Assembly (NCBI RefSeq): GCF_009664855.1
Contig: NZ_CP045928.1
Span: 4,465,186 to 4,529,185 of the forward strand
DNA length: 64,000 bases
Direction of reading: 5' to 3'
Source: Flavobacterium sp. SLB02
Lineage (GTDB): Bacteria; Bacteroidota; Bacteroidia; Flavobacteriales; Flavobacteriaceae
A program made the translations under genes and the position numbers. Below, piece by piece: positions 1 to 7,823 of this stretch. The first letter of the stretch is position 1, and each line of letters starts with the position of its first letter. The notes under the pieces were generated by a model, which had not been told where the DNA came from, did no database searches, and was given only the letters and a program-made list of their open reading frames with translations.

Positions 1-320
1 CCTGAAACATAATTATCAATTACGGAACTGGCATCAGCAGAACATGTAGCTGCTGTTGTAGTAATTGTTGGTGTAGAAGGCTTAGCAAGCATTACAGCAT
101 TGCTGAATGAAGCGCTTACAGATGAATTACAATTATTAGCATTTCTTGATATTACAGTATAACTCGTTCCAACTGTCATTCCACTGATAGCCCCTGTTGA
201 AGATACAGTTGGACCAGAAGGGCTAAAAGTATAAGTTAATCCTGAAACATAATTATTAATTACGGAACTGGCATCAGCTGAACATGTAGCTGCTGTTGTA
301 GTAATTGTTGGTGTAGAAGG
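1..320 (-). repeat. Near-identical 80-base repeats, 240-base period, inside the adhesin gene
   Basis: Bases 1-80 and 241-320 match at about 78 of 80 positions. The repeat encodes a module containing CSADASSVI(D/N)NYVSG. The second copy runs up to the window edge, so more copies may follow outside. The near identity at DNA level suggests recent duplication or gene conversion of the module. Confidence 0.85.
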
Positions 321-3300
321 AAGTGCATTTACTGTTATAGTTCCATCTATTGTAACAGCACTACAAGGCGATGTATGCCCAACCGTTGTTATCGTATATT
401 TATAAGGACCACTTACTGTTGGGGTCCCTGAAATAGTTATTGTTTTTGCATCACTATCTACAGTACTTGTTACTCCAGTTGGTAAATTTGATGCAGTAGC
501 ATTAATCGCACTTCCTCCAAAAGTATAAACCGCAGTAGGAATTATTATTCCTGTACATACAGTTGGGTTTTGTGTACCACTAGTAAATGTAATAGTAGAA
601 GCAGTATTTATAACCGCAGCAACTGCAATTCTTGATGCTGTAGTACAACCTTCAGCTGTAGTAGCACCTACATAATATGTCGTAGTTGTCGATAAAGATG
701 GTGTGGTAAAAGCACCTCCTGATCCTAATGAAGCACCTCCTGTTGGATTAGCATACCAATTGATCGTAGCTCCTGTAGACGCTGTAGCGTTTAATGTTAC
801 TGTTCCTACATCACAACGAGCTCCTTCTGTTGTTGAGTTTATTGTTGGTGAAGCATTTACTGTTGCTTTAACAAGTGTTCTACTTACCGTTGTACATCCA
901 TTATCTGTTGCATCAACATAATAGTCAGTTGTTGTTGATAAACTTGGTGTAGTAAAACTTGAGCCTGTTCCTAATGATGGACCGCCCGTTGATGCTGCAT
1001 ACCAGTTAATTGTACCTGATGAAGCTGTAGCTCCCAAAGTAACGGTTCCTGCATCACATCTTGAATTTGGTGTTGTTGCTGTTATTGTTGGTTTCGGCTT
1101 AATAACAAAACTTGTAGCTGTTCTACAAGAACCGGAACATGAAGCATAATAAATTACAGTCTTTGCTGTATTTGTATCTGTTAAACCTGATCCAGCAACT
1201 ACTACTGGATTAAAAGAAGATCCTGTAGCAATTGCTGTACCTTCAGAGGCAACTGTAAACCACTCTATAGTACCAGAAGAACAGGCAGAAGTAACTACTA
1301 ATGCTGCGCCAGTAGTATCACCTTGACAAATTGAAACTCCTGTTGTAGTTGGTGCACCTGCAAGTGCATTAATAGTAATATCTGCAGTAGGTAGTGAAGT
1401 ACACCCCTCTGAATTAGTTGTAGTAACTTTATATTTACCTGCTACTAATCCTGAAAAAATACCTGTTGTGCTATCTACTGGCGCCGTTACCGGATTTGTA
1501 CCTGTTAGTGTATATTTTATTCCTGTGCCATTGGCAGGAGTATTTACTGTTATTGTTCCTGTTGGCGTAGCACAAGTTGGTTGTACTGGTGTAAAAGTCG
1601 GAACTGCTGGCAAAGCCAAAATCGTTATATCATCGACCGCTGTACCAGTACCTGTAAAGTTTACTCCAGGAACATCTGCTTGATTATTTCCCTCATATTT
1701 TTTATTTACGGTGCCATAAGCATTTACAGCTGCTGTTATTGTTCTAGTATTCGAAGCCGTACGTGTCGGATCAAGATATAATGCCTGTGCATTAGAACTA
1801 TATACTCCGGCAGCCATAGATGATCCAACTTTTCCTACTAGTGTTATTGTAACTACACCATTCTGCGCAATATTAAATCCTCCAAATAAAGGATTATTAA
1901 CTGAACTTGTATTCGTCAGAGCCCCAGAAGGTCCTGTTGTTCCAATTGAATAAGTAGCTGTTGCTGAGTCAAACTGAATGCCTGCTGGAAAGCTAAAATC
2001 TAAAAAGACACCTGCTGCATTTCCAGCTCCTGTATTTTTTATCTGAATTTCATAAGAAACTTTTTCTCCAATCGAATTACAAGCTTTTGCAGTAGACAAC
2101 GATTTTACAGTAGTCTCAAGAACAGGAAAACAACTTGCATTTACCTGAAGATTAGGAGGTACGTCTGTACTTGAAAATTTTGTAATATAACCTGGTTCTC
2201 CATCTTTAGCTTCATTAGTAATACCAGCACCAGCATTAGATCTACCTGATGATCCAGCATTTACATTGGTTGTTAAGGTTACGTTGCTAGGAAGGTTATG
2301 ACTTATAATTCCGCCACCTCCACCTCCACCTGGACCGTGAGAATTATTGTTATCATTCTCTGTATTTCCACCTCTTCCACCTTTTGCATTTATAGTTATA
2401 TTAGCTGTAGCTGTACTACTACTTGAAATATTTAAAAGTACCGTTCCTCCTGCACCACCGCCACCAGCTCCATCCGGAGATCCAGAATACGATCCTGGCG
2501 CACCATCCCCACCGTTTGCATTTATTATTCCAATTCCTTGAACACTACCTGCATTTATAAGTATAATAGCTCCTCCAACTCCGCCTTTTACCCCAGAAGA
2601 GGCATTATTTGCATCACCGGCACCACCACCACCACCCATAACGAGTCTTGGAAAAAGTGATGTTGTAACATATGATTTATAACCTGGTCTTCCTCCACCT
2701 GTCAAATTAGCTGAGAGAAGATCACCGCCACCGCCTTGCCATCCTGCGCCACCTAAGCCTCCATTTCCTCCATTTCCACCGCCCCCCCCGCCGGTATTGT
2801 GGTCATTACCACCCCCTCCAGCATTAGCAGGCGCTCCTCTTCCAGAAGACCCCCCAGGCAATCCTTCATTACCAACTCCATTATCAACCTGATTAAAACC
2901 ATCCCACATGAATCGAGGTGTCCCCGCCATACCTTCTCCTTTTCCGGAAATCCTACTGTCTGTTGACGGGCCTACGTAATAAGTAGAATTATTGACATCA
3001 GAATTAGCGATCGGACTATATCCACCTCTAAAACCTCTTGCTGTTCCATTGATCGTAAACGAATTAAAATTAAAAGTGCCCGAAACGTTAAAAGCAATAA
3101 CACCCCCGGCAACACCATTAAAAGGAGGAGTGGTTATATCTGAATTTAGAGTCAAATTAGAATACTGAGGTACTCTAACTATTTGAAATGTTCTCTTTCC
3201 TCTAGATGTAATTGCTTTTGCATTATAAAAACTATTAACAACACCTCCATTTGAATTTGCACCTTTAAAAGTCAAATTACCTCCTGTCAGCGGAACATTA

Positions 3301-3725
3301 TTTGTTGCAATAACATATTCAAAAATACCTGTATTACCAATATCGGTAAATCCCGTTCCTCCTTTACCATCAGTACCACTATTTGTAGTTCCTGAACCGT
3401 AACTGGTACTATTAGTGTAATTGATTGTAGCATCTTGCATCTGGATAATCAAAATTAAATCACCAGCTGAAATCGGAATAGTACCAAAATTATTTCCTTT
3501 GCCATCAGATCCTGGTGATGCAGCCAACGAAATTGCCTGAGCTCCAGAATTTAAAGTAATATCTCCATTGATAGGATAATAAGTATTTATAGAACTTTTT
3601 ACCGTAACAGGACCATCAACACCCGGTGTTCCACAAACCTGTGCAAACGAAGATATAGATGATAATAATAAAACAAGAGAAATTAGTCTAAGAAGTTTAG
3701 ACTGACTAAGAGTAAAGTTACGCAT
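1..3725 (-). CDS. Giant secreted adhesin-like protein, N-terminal 1241 residues (C-terminus beyond the window)
   Basis: The minus-strand frame is open from an ATG at 3725 to the window edge, giving at least 1241 residues. Residues 1-29 form a clear signal peptide (MRNFTLSQSK, a leucine-rich core, then SSFAQ), so the product is exported. About residues 240-500 are extremely Gly/Asn-rich, with runs of six glycines. About 525-690 resemble a DUF11-type 'conserved repeat' domain (KVSYEIQIKNTGAGNAAGV). From about 700 come a SprB-like module and then Ig-like modules of the CHU_C-associated type (INWYA...GSSFTTPSLSTTTDYYV), at about 876-958 and 958-1040, followed by further repeats. Such architecture is typical of Flavobacterium surface adhesins exported by the type IX system, but the C-terminal sorting domain that would prove this is not in the window. 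The exact substrate is unknown. Confidence 0.88.
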   Translation of the reverse strand, partial: MRNFTLSQSKLLRLISLVLLLSSISSFAQVCGTPGVDGPVTVKSSINTYYPINGDITLNSGAQAISLAASPGSDGKGNNFGTIPISAGDLILIIQMQDATINYTNSTSYGSGTTNSGTDGKGGTGFTDIGNTGIFEYVIATNNVPLTGGNLTFKGANSNGGVVNSFYNAKAITSRGKRTFQIVRVPQYSNLTLNSDITTPPFNGVAGGVIAFNVSGTFNFNSFTINGTARGFRGGYSPIANSDVNNSTYYVGPSTDSRISGKGEGMAGTPRFMWDGFNQVDNGVGNEGLPGGSSGRGAPANAGGGGNDHNTGGGGGGNGGNGGLGGAGWQGGGGDLLSANLTGGGRPGYKSYVTTSLFPRLVMGGGGGAGDANNASSGVKGGVGGAIILINAGSVQGIGIINANGGDGAPGSYSGSPDGAGGGGAGGTVLLNISSSSTATANITINAKGGRGGNTENDNNNSHGPGGGGGGGIISHNLPSNVTLTTNVNAGSSGRSNAGAGITNEAKDGEPGYITKFSSTDVPPNLQVNASCFPVLETTVKSLSTAKACNSIGEKVSYEIQIKNTGAGNAAGVFLDFSFPAGIQFDSATATYSIGTTGPSGALTNTSSVNNPLFGGFNIAQNGVVTITLVGKVGSSMAAGVYSSNAQALYLDPTRTASNTRTITAAVNAYGTVNKKYEGNNQADVPGVNFTGTGTAVDDITILALPAVPTFTPVQPTCATPTGTITVNTPANGTGIKYTLTGTNPVTAPVDSTTGIFSGLVAGKYKVTTTNSEGCTSLPTADITINALAGAPTTTGVSICQGDTTGAALVVTSACSSGTIEWFTVASEGTAIATGSSFNPVVVAGSGLTDTNTAKTVIYYASCSGSCRTATSFVIKPKPTITATTPNSRCDAGTVTLGATASSGTINWYAASTGGPSLGTGSSFTTPSLSTTTDYYVDATDNGCTTVSRTLVKATVNASPTINSTTEGARCDVGTVTLNATASTGATINWYANPTGGASLGSGGAFTTPSLSTTTTYYVGATTAEGCTTASRIAVAAVINTASTITFTSGTQNPTVCTGIIIPTAVYTFGGSAINATASNLPTGVTSTVDSDAKTITISGTPTVSGPYKYTITTVGHTSPCSAVTIDGTITVNALPSTPTITTTAATCSADASSVINNYVSGLTYTFSPSGPTVSSTGAISGMTVGTSYTVISRNANNCNSSVSASFSNAVMLAKPSTPTITTTAATCSADASSVIDNYVS

Positions 3726-4219
3726 AGACAACTGTGAATTTAAGAATAGAAATATTGAAAGCAGAAGAACCAAATTCGGTTTTCAGCATTTGAAGCAGAT
3801 ACGATAAAATAAAGGAAATGGATTTTGAAAATCCTAGAAAAGTATTTTCAGGATATTCACAAAAATAAAGTAGTTTTTGCACCATAAATGTATGTCGTTC
3901 AAGACACAAAAAATGTCTTTAGGTTAAATTAGTAGTTTTGGAGGCGCGAAAGTATGCAAACACCTAATTACTAACTACTTTAGTCGACAAACTACACAGA
4001 TAAACGTTGAATTACACTTTTTGTCGACAAAAATTAACCTTGAAGCGCGGAAAACTTAACTATTCGATAATAAAACAGGTGAAATTTCTTAATTTTTTGA
4101 CGTATTGTCGGTTTTTAAAGAAATTCAAGATAAAAACGTAAAAATCTTACAAATTTTAGAAAAAACAAAAAATAATATTGCGCTTAAAAGAAAGAAAAAT
4201 GCATATTCCTTTTCTAAAA
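3726..4219. other. 494-base intergenic region upstream of the adhesin gene
   Basis: This stretch is AT-rich and holds no convincing gene; a 63-codon minus-strand frame here has no coding character. It contains two GTCGAC-centred sites (annotated separately), a small stem AAGACA/TGTCTT at 3901-3919 and a possible -7 box TATTTTTG at 3867-3860 (minus) without a well-placed -33 partner. It is probably the long leader and control region of the adhesin gene, and also holds the 3' end of the queG transcript. Confidence 0.6.
3979..4033. promoter_or_regulatory. Paired GTCGAC palindromes upstream of the adhesin gene
   Basis: TTTTTGTCGACAAAAA at 4018-4033 is a perfect 16-base palindrome. A second, less perfect copy (TTAGTCGACAAA) surrounds GTCGAC at 3983-3988. 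The two centres are 40 bases apart, close to four helical turns, which would suit a dimeric regulator binding on one face. They lie about 260-300 bases upstream of the adhesin start. An operator role is inference. Confidence 0.4.
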
Positions 4220-5146
4220 TCACTCTAAAAATCTTACATTTCGTTTCAAGCCATCAAACTTGGTTCTTTTGATTGGGGAGTTTTTGAAAACGGCACGAAA
4301 GGTCTCTTCCGTGATCTCAATCCAGTCTTTTTTGGAAAAAGAAAGTAGTTCCGGATTTGGATTAAATAAAGGTTCTGAATGAGGTTTTGAGAACCGATTC
4401 CAGGGGCAAACATCCTGGCAAGTATCACAACCAAACATCCATTCGTCAAATTTTCCTTTCATTTCATAAGGAATATTTTCTTTGAGTTCGATCGTGTAAT
4501 AAGAGATGCATTTGCTTCCGTCAACTACATGAGGAGCAACGATGGCTTGTGTAGGACAAGCATCAATACAGGCAGTACAAGAACCGCAATGATCTGTAGT
4601 AGCATGATCATATTCTAAATCTAAATCGAGAATAAGTTCTGCAATAAAATAAAAAGAACCTACTTTTTGAGTCAGCAGATTACCACTTTTACCAATCCAT
4701 CCCAAGCCACTTTTAGCCGCCCAGGCACGATCTAAAACAGGCGCCGAATCCACAAAAGCACGACCGGAAACATCACCTATATTTTCCTGAATAGAATGTA
4801 AAAATTCTTTTAGTTTTTCTTTGATTACAAAATGATAATCCTGACCATAAGCATACTTCGAGATTTTAAAACTATCCTGACTTTGGGTTTCTTCGGGATA
4901 ATAATTTAGCAAAAGCGATACCACGCTTTTTGCATCATCTACTAACAAAGTTGGATCTAAACGCTTGTCAAAATAATTCTCCATATAGGACATTTGGCCA
5001 TGATGATTATTATTGAGCCATTTTTCGAGACGTGGTGCTTCTTCTTCCAGAAATCCGGCTTTGGAAATTCCGCAAGAAAGAAAACCGAGGCGTTTTGCTT
5101 CTGATTTTATAAAATTCGAATATGTCTCTTTTGCATTAATGCTCAT
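4220..5146 (-). CDS. queG: Epoxyqueuosine reductase
   Basis: The 308-residue product matches QueG, which reduces epoxyqueuosine to queuosine in tRNA, using cobalamin and two [4Fe-4S] clusters. The ferredoxin-like part carries CGSCTACIDACP at 187-198, C213, and CDTCQDVCPW at 240-249. The conserved segment SGRAFVDSAPVLDRAWAAKS around 127-146 contains the expected catalytic aspartate region. It is shorter than the E. coli enzyme, which has a C-terminal HEAT extension. The start overlaps the stop of the P450 gene as ATGA, so the two are translationally coupled. A queuosine precursor transporter gene lies at 50322. Confidence 0.95.
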   Translation of the reverse strand: MSINAKETYSNFIKSEAKRLGFLSCGISKAGFLEEEAPRLEKWLNNNHHGQMSYMENYFDKRLDPTLLVDDAKSVVSLLLNYYPEETQSQDSFKISKYAYGQDYHFVIKEKLKEFLHSIQENIGDVSGRAFVDSAPVLDRAWAAKSGLGWIGKSGNLLTQKVGSFYFIAELILDLDLEYDHATTDHCGSCTACIDACPTQAIVAPHVVDGSKCISYYTIELKENIPYEMKGKFDEWMFGCDTCQDVCPWNRFSKPHSEPLFNPNPELLSFSKKDWIEITEETFRAVFKNSPIKRTKFDGLKRNVRFLE

Positions 5147-6489
5147 CTTTTCGAGAATGAAACTTCTACTCCAACTGGTTTTAATGTAATTAAAGGATTA
5201 AACTGAAGGGTATCTGTATTGGATTTAATCTCATATTTTTTTACAATTTGAGCAATAGTCAAACACATTTCATAAATAGCAAATCCCGCTCCGATACACA
5301 TTCTGGGTCCGGCACCAAACGGGTAAAAATATTGCATGGAAAGTTTTTTCTGCTCTCCAAGAAATCGTTCCGGATCAAACTCTTCCGGATTTGTCCAGTA
5401 TTTTGGATTTCGATGCAGTTCGTAGAAAGAAACTCCAATTAAAGTTTCTTTTTTTATATGATAACCGGCAAGTGTATCATCGGTAACATTTTGTCGATCG
5501 GTAATCCATGCAGGCGGATACAAACGCATTGATTCGTTTAAAACGGCATTAGTATACGTCATTTTCTGTAACTGCTCAACAAGATCATTTGTTTGAGATT
5601 CTATTTCGCTAATCTCATCAAAAACTTTTTGCTGTATGTCAGGATTTCTCGCTAAAAGATGCAGCGTAAAAGTCAAGGCATTTGCTGTGGTTTCATGTCC
5701 GGCAATAAACAAAACTTTAATTTCATCGACTAACTGACTCACGCTCATTCCTTCGCCTGTATCTTCATATCGGGTTTCAAGCAGCATATTGAGCAAGTCA
5801 TTAATTTCTTCTTTCGAAGTCATTCTTTGCTCAATAATTTCCTTAATTATGCTATTATTTTCTTCAGCAAGTTCCAGATGTTTTTTTACTTGGCCGCTTA
5901 ACGAAAACCACCATGCTTTATGCGGAAGTCTAATTTCTTTTATTAAAAAATTCTGGACTTCTTCGATAATAAATTTTATTCTATTTAATTTTTCTTCTGA
6001 AATTGAAAGCTGGAACAATGACTTCGCTACCACATTAAAAGCTAACTGACTCATTACAGGAAAAAGATCAATTGATTTGTCTTCCACTAAATCTTTTAAT
6101 TCTGAAGCAATAGTCTGATTCATGTTTTCAACCAACTGATTCATCTTCTGCTTATGAAAAGCAGGTTGAATTAGCCTTCTTTGCTTCAGCCAAAAATCTC
6201 CATCAACAGTCAAAAGTCCCTTTCCTAAATACTTTGAAAGGTATACCGATTGAAATTTAGATTTATGATAATTCTTTTGATTCTTCTGTAAAATATATTC
6301 AGCAATCACATTATCTCTTGACAAGATGATATGTTTAGAAATACCAATTTTAAGAGAAAAGGAATCTCCAAACTGATCAAAATATCTTTTATGAAAAGGA
6401 ATTGGATTTTTACGCACTCCTTCTACATCCAGAAAGAATCTCAATATCGAAAGCCTGTTCGGGTAATTATATTTTCTATTTTCAGACAT
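5143..6489 (-). CDS. Cytochrome P450
   Basis: The 448-residue protein has all core P450 motifs: the I-helix oxygen-activation motif AGHETT at 263-268, the ExxR pair E319/R322, a PERF segment near 373, and the heme-binding loop FGAGPRMCIG at 391-400 with C398 as the thiolate ligand. No reductase domain, membrane anchor or signal peptide is seen, so it is a soluble monooxygenase that needs separate redox partners. The substrate cannot be read from sequence; the family resemblance is to bacterial fatty-acid-hydroxylase-like P450s, which is a weak guide. It lies 11 bases after ruvB and overlaps queG by four bases, so all three are probably cotranscribed. Confidence 0.93.
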   Translation of the reverse strand: MSENRKYNYPNRLSILRFFLDVEGVRKNPIPFHKRYFDQFGDSFSLKIGISKHIILSRDNVIAEYILQKNQKNYHKSKFQSVYLSKYLGKGLLTVDGDFWLKQRRLIQPAFHKQKMNQLVENMNQTIASELKDLVEDKSIDLFPVMSQLAFNVVAKSLFQLSISEEKLNRIKFIIEEVQNFLIKEIRLPHKAWWFSLSGQVKKHLELAEENNSIIKEIIEQRMTSKEEINDLLNMLLETRYEDTGEGMSVSQLVDEIKVLFIAGHETTANALTFTLHLLARNPDIQQKVFDEISEIESQTNDLVEQLQKMTYTNAVLNESMRLYPPAWITDRQNVTDDTLAGYHIKKETLIGVSFYELHRNPKYWTNPEEFDPERFLGEQKKLSMQYFYPFGAGPRMCIGAGFAIYEMCLTIAQIVKKYEIKSNTDTLQFNPLITLKPVGVEVSFSKR

Positions 6490-6500
6490 TTTGATTATAA

Positions 6501-7523
6501 TTAAAACAATCCGCCCTGAATGTTAGTGTTTAATTTCCCTAAATGCTTATAGGCTTTATCTGTTACTTCACGACCACGTGGTGTACGCATGATAAATCCT
6601 TCCTGAATCAGGAACGGTTCATAAACCTCTTCAATAGTTTCACTACTTTCAGATACGGCTGTTGCCAGAGTTGAAAGTCCAACAGGTCCACCTTTAAATT
6701 TATTAATGATGGTCAATAAGATCTTATTATCCATTTCATCCAATCCGTGAGCATCAACATTAAGCGCTTTCAAAGCATAACGTGCAATTTCAAGATCGAT
6801 AGTTCCGTTTCCTTTTATTTGTGCAAAATCACGTACTCTACGCAACAATGCATTGGCTATACGAGGAGTTCCACGACTTCTACCGGCTATTTCTATAGCA
6901 GCATCTAAGGAGATTGGCATTCTAAGTATAGAAGAACTTCTTTCGACAATACTGGTCAAAAGTTCTGTAGTATAATATTGTAATCGTGATGAAATCCCGA
7001 AACGGGCACGCATTGGCGCAGTTAATAATCCTGAACGAGTTGTAGCACCAATTAAAGTAAAAGGATTCAAATTGATTTGTACCGTTCTGGCATTTGGGCC
7101 AGACTCGATCATAATATCAATTTTAAAATCTTCCATTGCCGAATATAAATATTCTTCGACAATTGGACTTAAACGATGAATTTCATCAATGAACAGAACA
7201 TCTCTTTCATCAAGATTAGTCAAAAGACCTGCTAAATCACCAGGCTTATCTAAAACAGGACCTGAGGTAATTTTGATTCCTACTTCAAGTTCATTGGCCA
7301 AAATATTAGCCAAAGTAGTTTTACCTAATCCGGGAGGTCCATGAAAAAGTGTATGATCAAGTGCTTCACCACGTTGATTGGCTGCAGCAACAAAAACTTT
7401 TAAATTCTCTAAAACTTGATCTTGTCCGGCGAAATCATCAAATGACAGCGGACGTAATCTTTTTTCAAGATCTAATTCTTCTGGATTGTACCCATTTGTA
7501 GTGGGATCTAGGTTCTCATTCAT
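6501..7523 (-). CDS. ruvB: Holliday junction branch migration ATPase RuvB
   Basis: This is a full-length 340-residue AAA+ motor that drives Holliday junction branch migration with RuvA. Visible features are the N-terminal LRPLSFDDFAGQ segment, Walker A GPPGLGKTT at 62-70, Walker B VLFIDEIH at 109-116, sensor I GATTR near 159-163, and a C-terminal winged-helix region ending with RTPRGREVT. ruvA and ruvC are not adjacent. It heads an apparent ruvB-P450-queG operon, with only 11 bases before the P450 gene. Confidence 0.97.
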   Translation of the reverse strand: MNENLDPTTNGYNPEELDLEKRLRPLSFDDFAGQDQVLENLKVFVAAANQRGEALDHTLFHGPPGLGKTTLANILANELEVGIKITSGPVLDKPGDLAGLLTNLDERDVLFIDEIHRLSPIVEEYLYSAMEDFKIDIMIESGPNARTVQINLNPFTLIGATTRSGLLTAPMRARFGISSRLQYYTTELLTSIVERSSSILRMPISLDAAIEIAGRSRGTPRIANALLRRVRDFAQIKGNGTIDLEIARYALKALNVDAHGLDEMDNKILLTIINKFKGGPVGLSTLATAVSESSETIEEVYEPFLIQEGFIMRTPRGREVTDKAYKHLGKLNTNIQGGLF

Positions 7524-7595
7524 TTTACAAAGATAGACAAAGTAATCAGTTTGTAAAATAGATTAACTCCCAAATAAAACCCTACCGTTATGGGA

Positions 7596-7779
7596 TCAAA
7601 TTCCAATATTTTAAATTCCAAATTCCAACATGATGACAAACACTTTTCCGTTAATATAGAGAAGAAAAACTTCAACATCATTCAATTAAAATCCCAAACT
7701 CTAATACAATGCTAAACACGTTTGGAATTTGGAATTTAAAATATTGGAATTTGGAATTTAAAATATTGGAATTTATAAA
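7596..7779. repeat. Inverted cluster of AATTCCAA / TTGGAATT repeats
   Basis: Between ruvB and ctaD, AAATTCCAAATTCCAA-type copies at 7596-7627 face an array of TTGGAATTTGGAATTT copies at 7722-7775. The two arms could pair over a 100-base loop. Similar short arrays recur in other gaps of this window (28928, 46485, 52885, 61015). A 267-base frame crossing this array (7709-7975) is not a gene. Confidence 0.7.
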
Positions 7780-7784
7780 AATAA

Positions 7785-7813
7785 AAAAGACCATCTTTTC
7801 AGATGGTCTTTTT
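7785..7813 (-). terminator. Terminator after ctaD
   Basis: AAAAAGACCATCT at 7785-7797 pairs with AGATGGTCTTTTT at 7801-7813 around a four-base loop, ten bases beyond the ctaD stop. A- and T-runs on both sides allow it to work in either direction. It ends the act-cox operon. Confidence 0.88.
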
Positions 7814-7823
7814 TTAAATATTT

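Noticed and set aside
703..2541. Several plus-strand ORFs within the adhesin
   Set aside because: They are antisense shadows of the open minus-strand repeat protein, with low-complexity products.
3718..3909. 63-codon minus-strand ORF at the adhesin start
   Set aside because: It overlaps the adhesin signal sequence in another frame, has mixed hydrophobic sequence without a recognised domain, and lies in the likely leader.
7528..7535. TATCTTTG box before ruvB (minus strand)
   Set aside because: It lies only a few bases from the start codon and would start transcription at or after the ATG; no proper -33 element.
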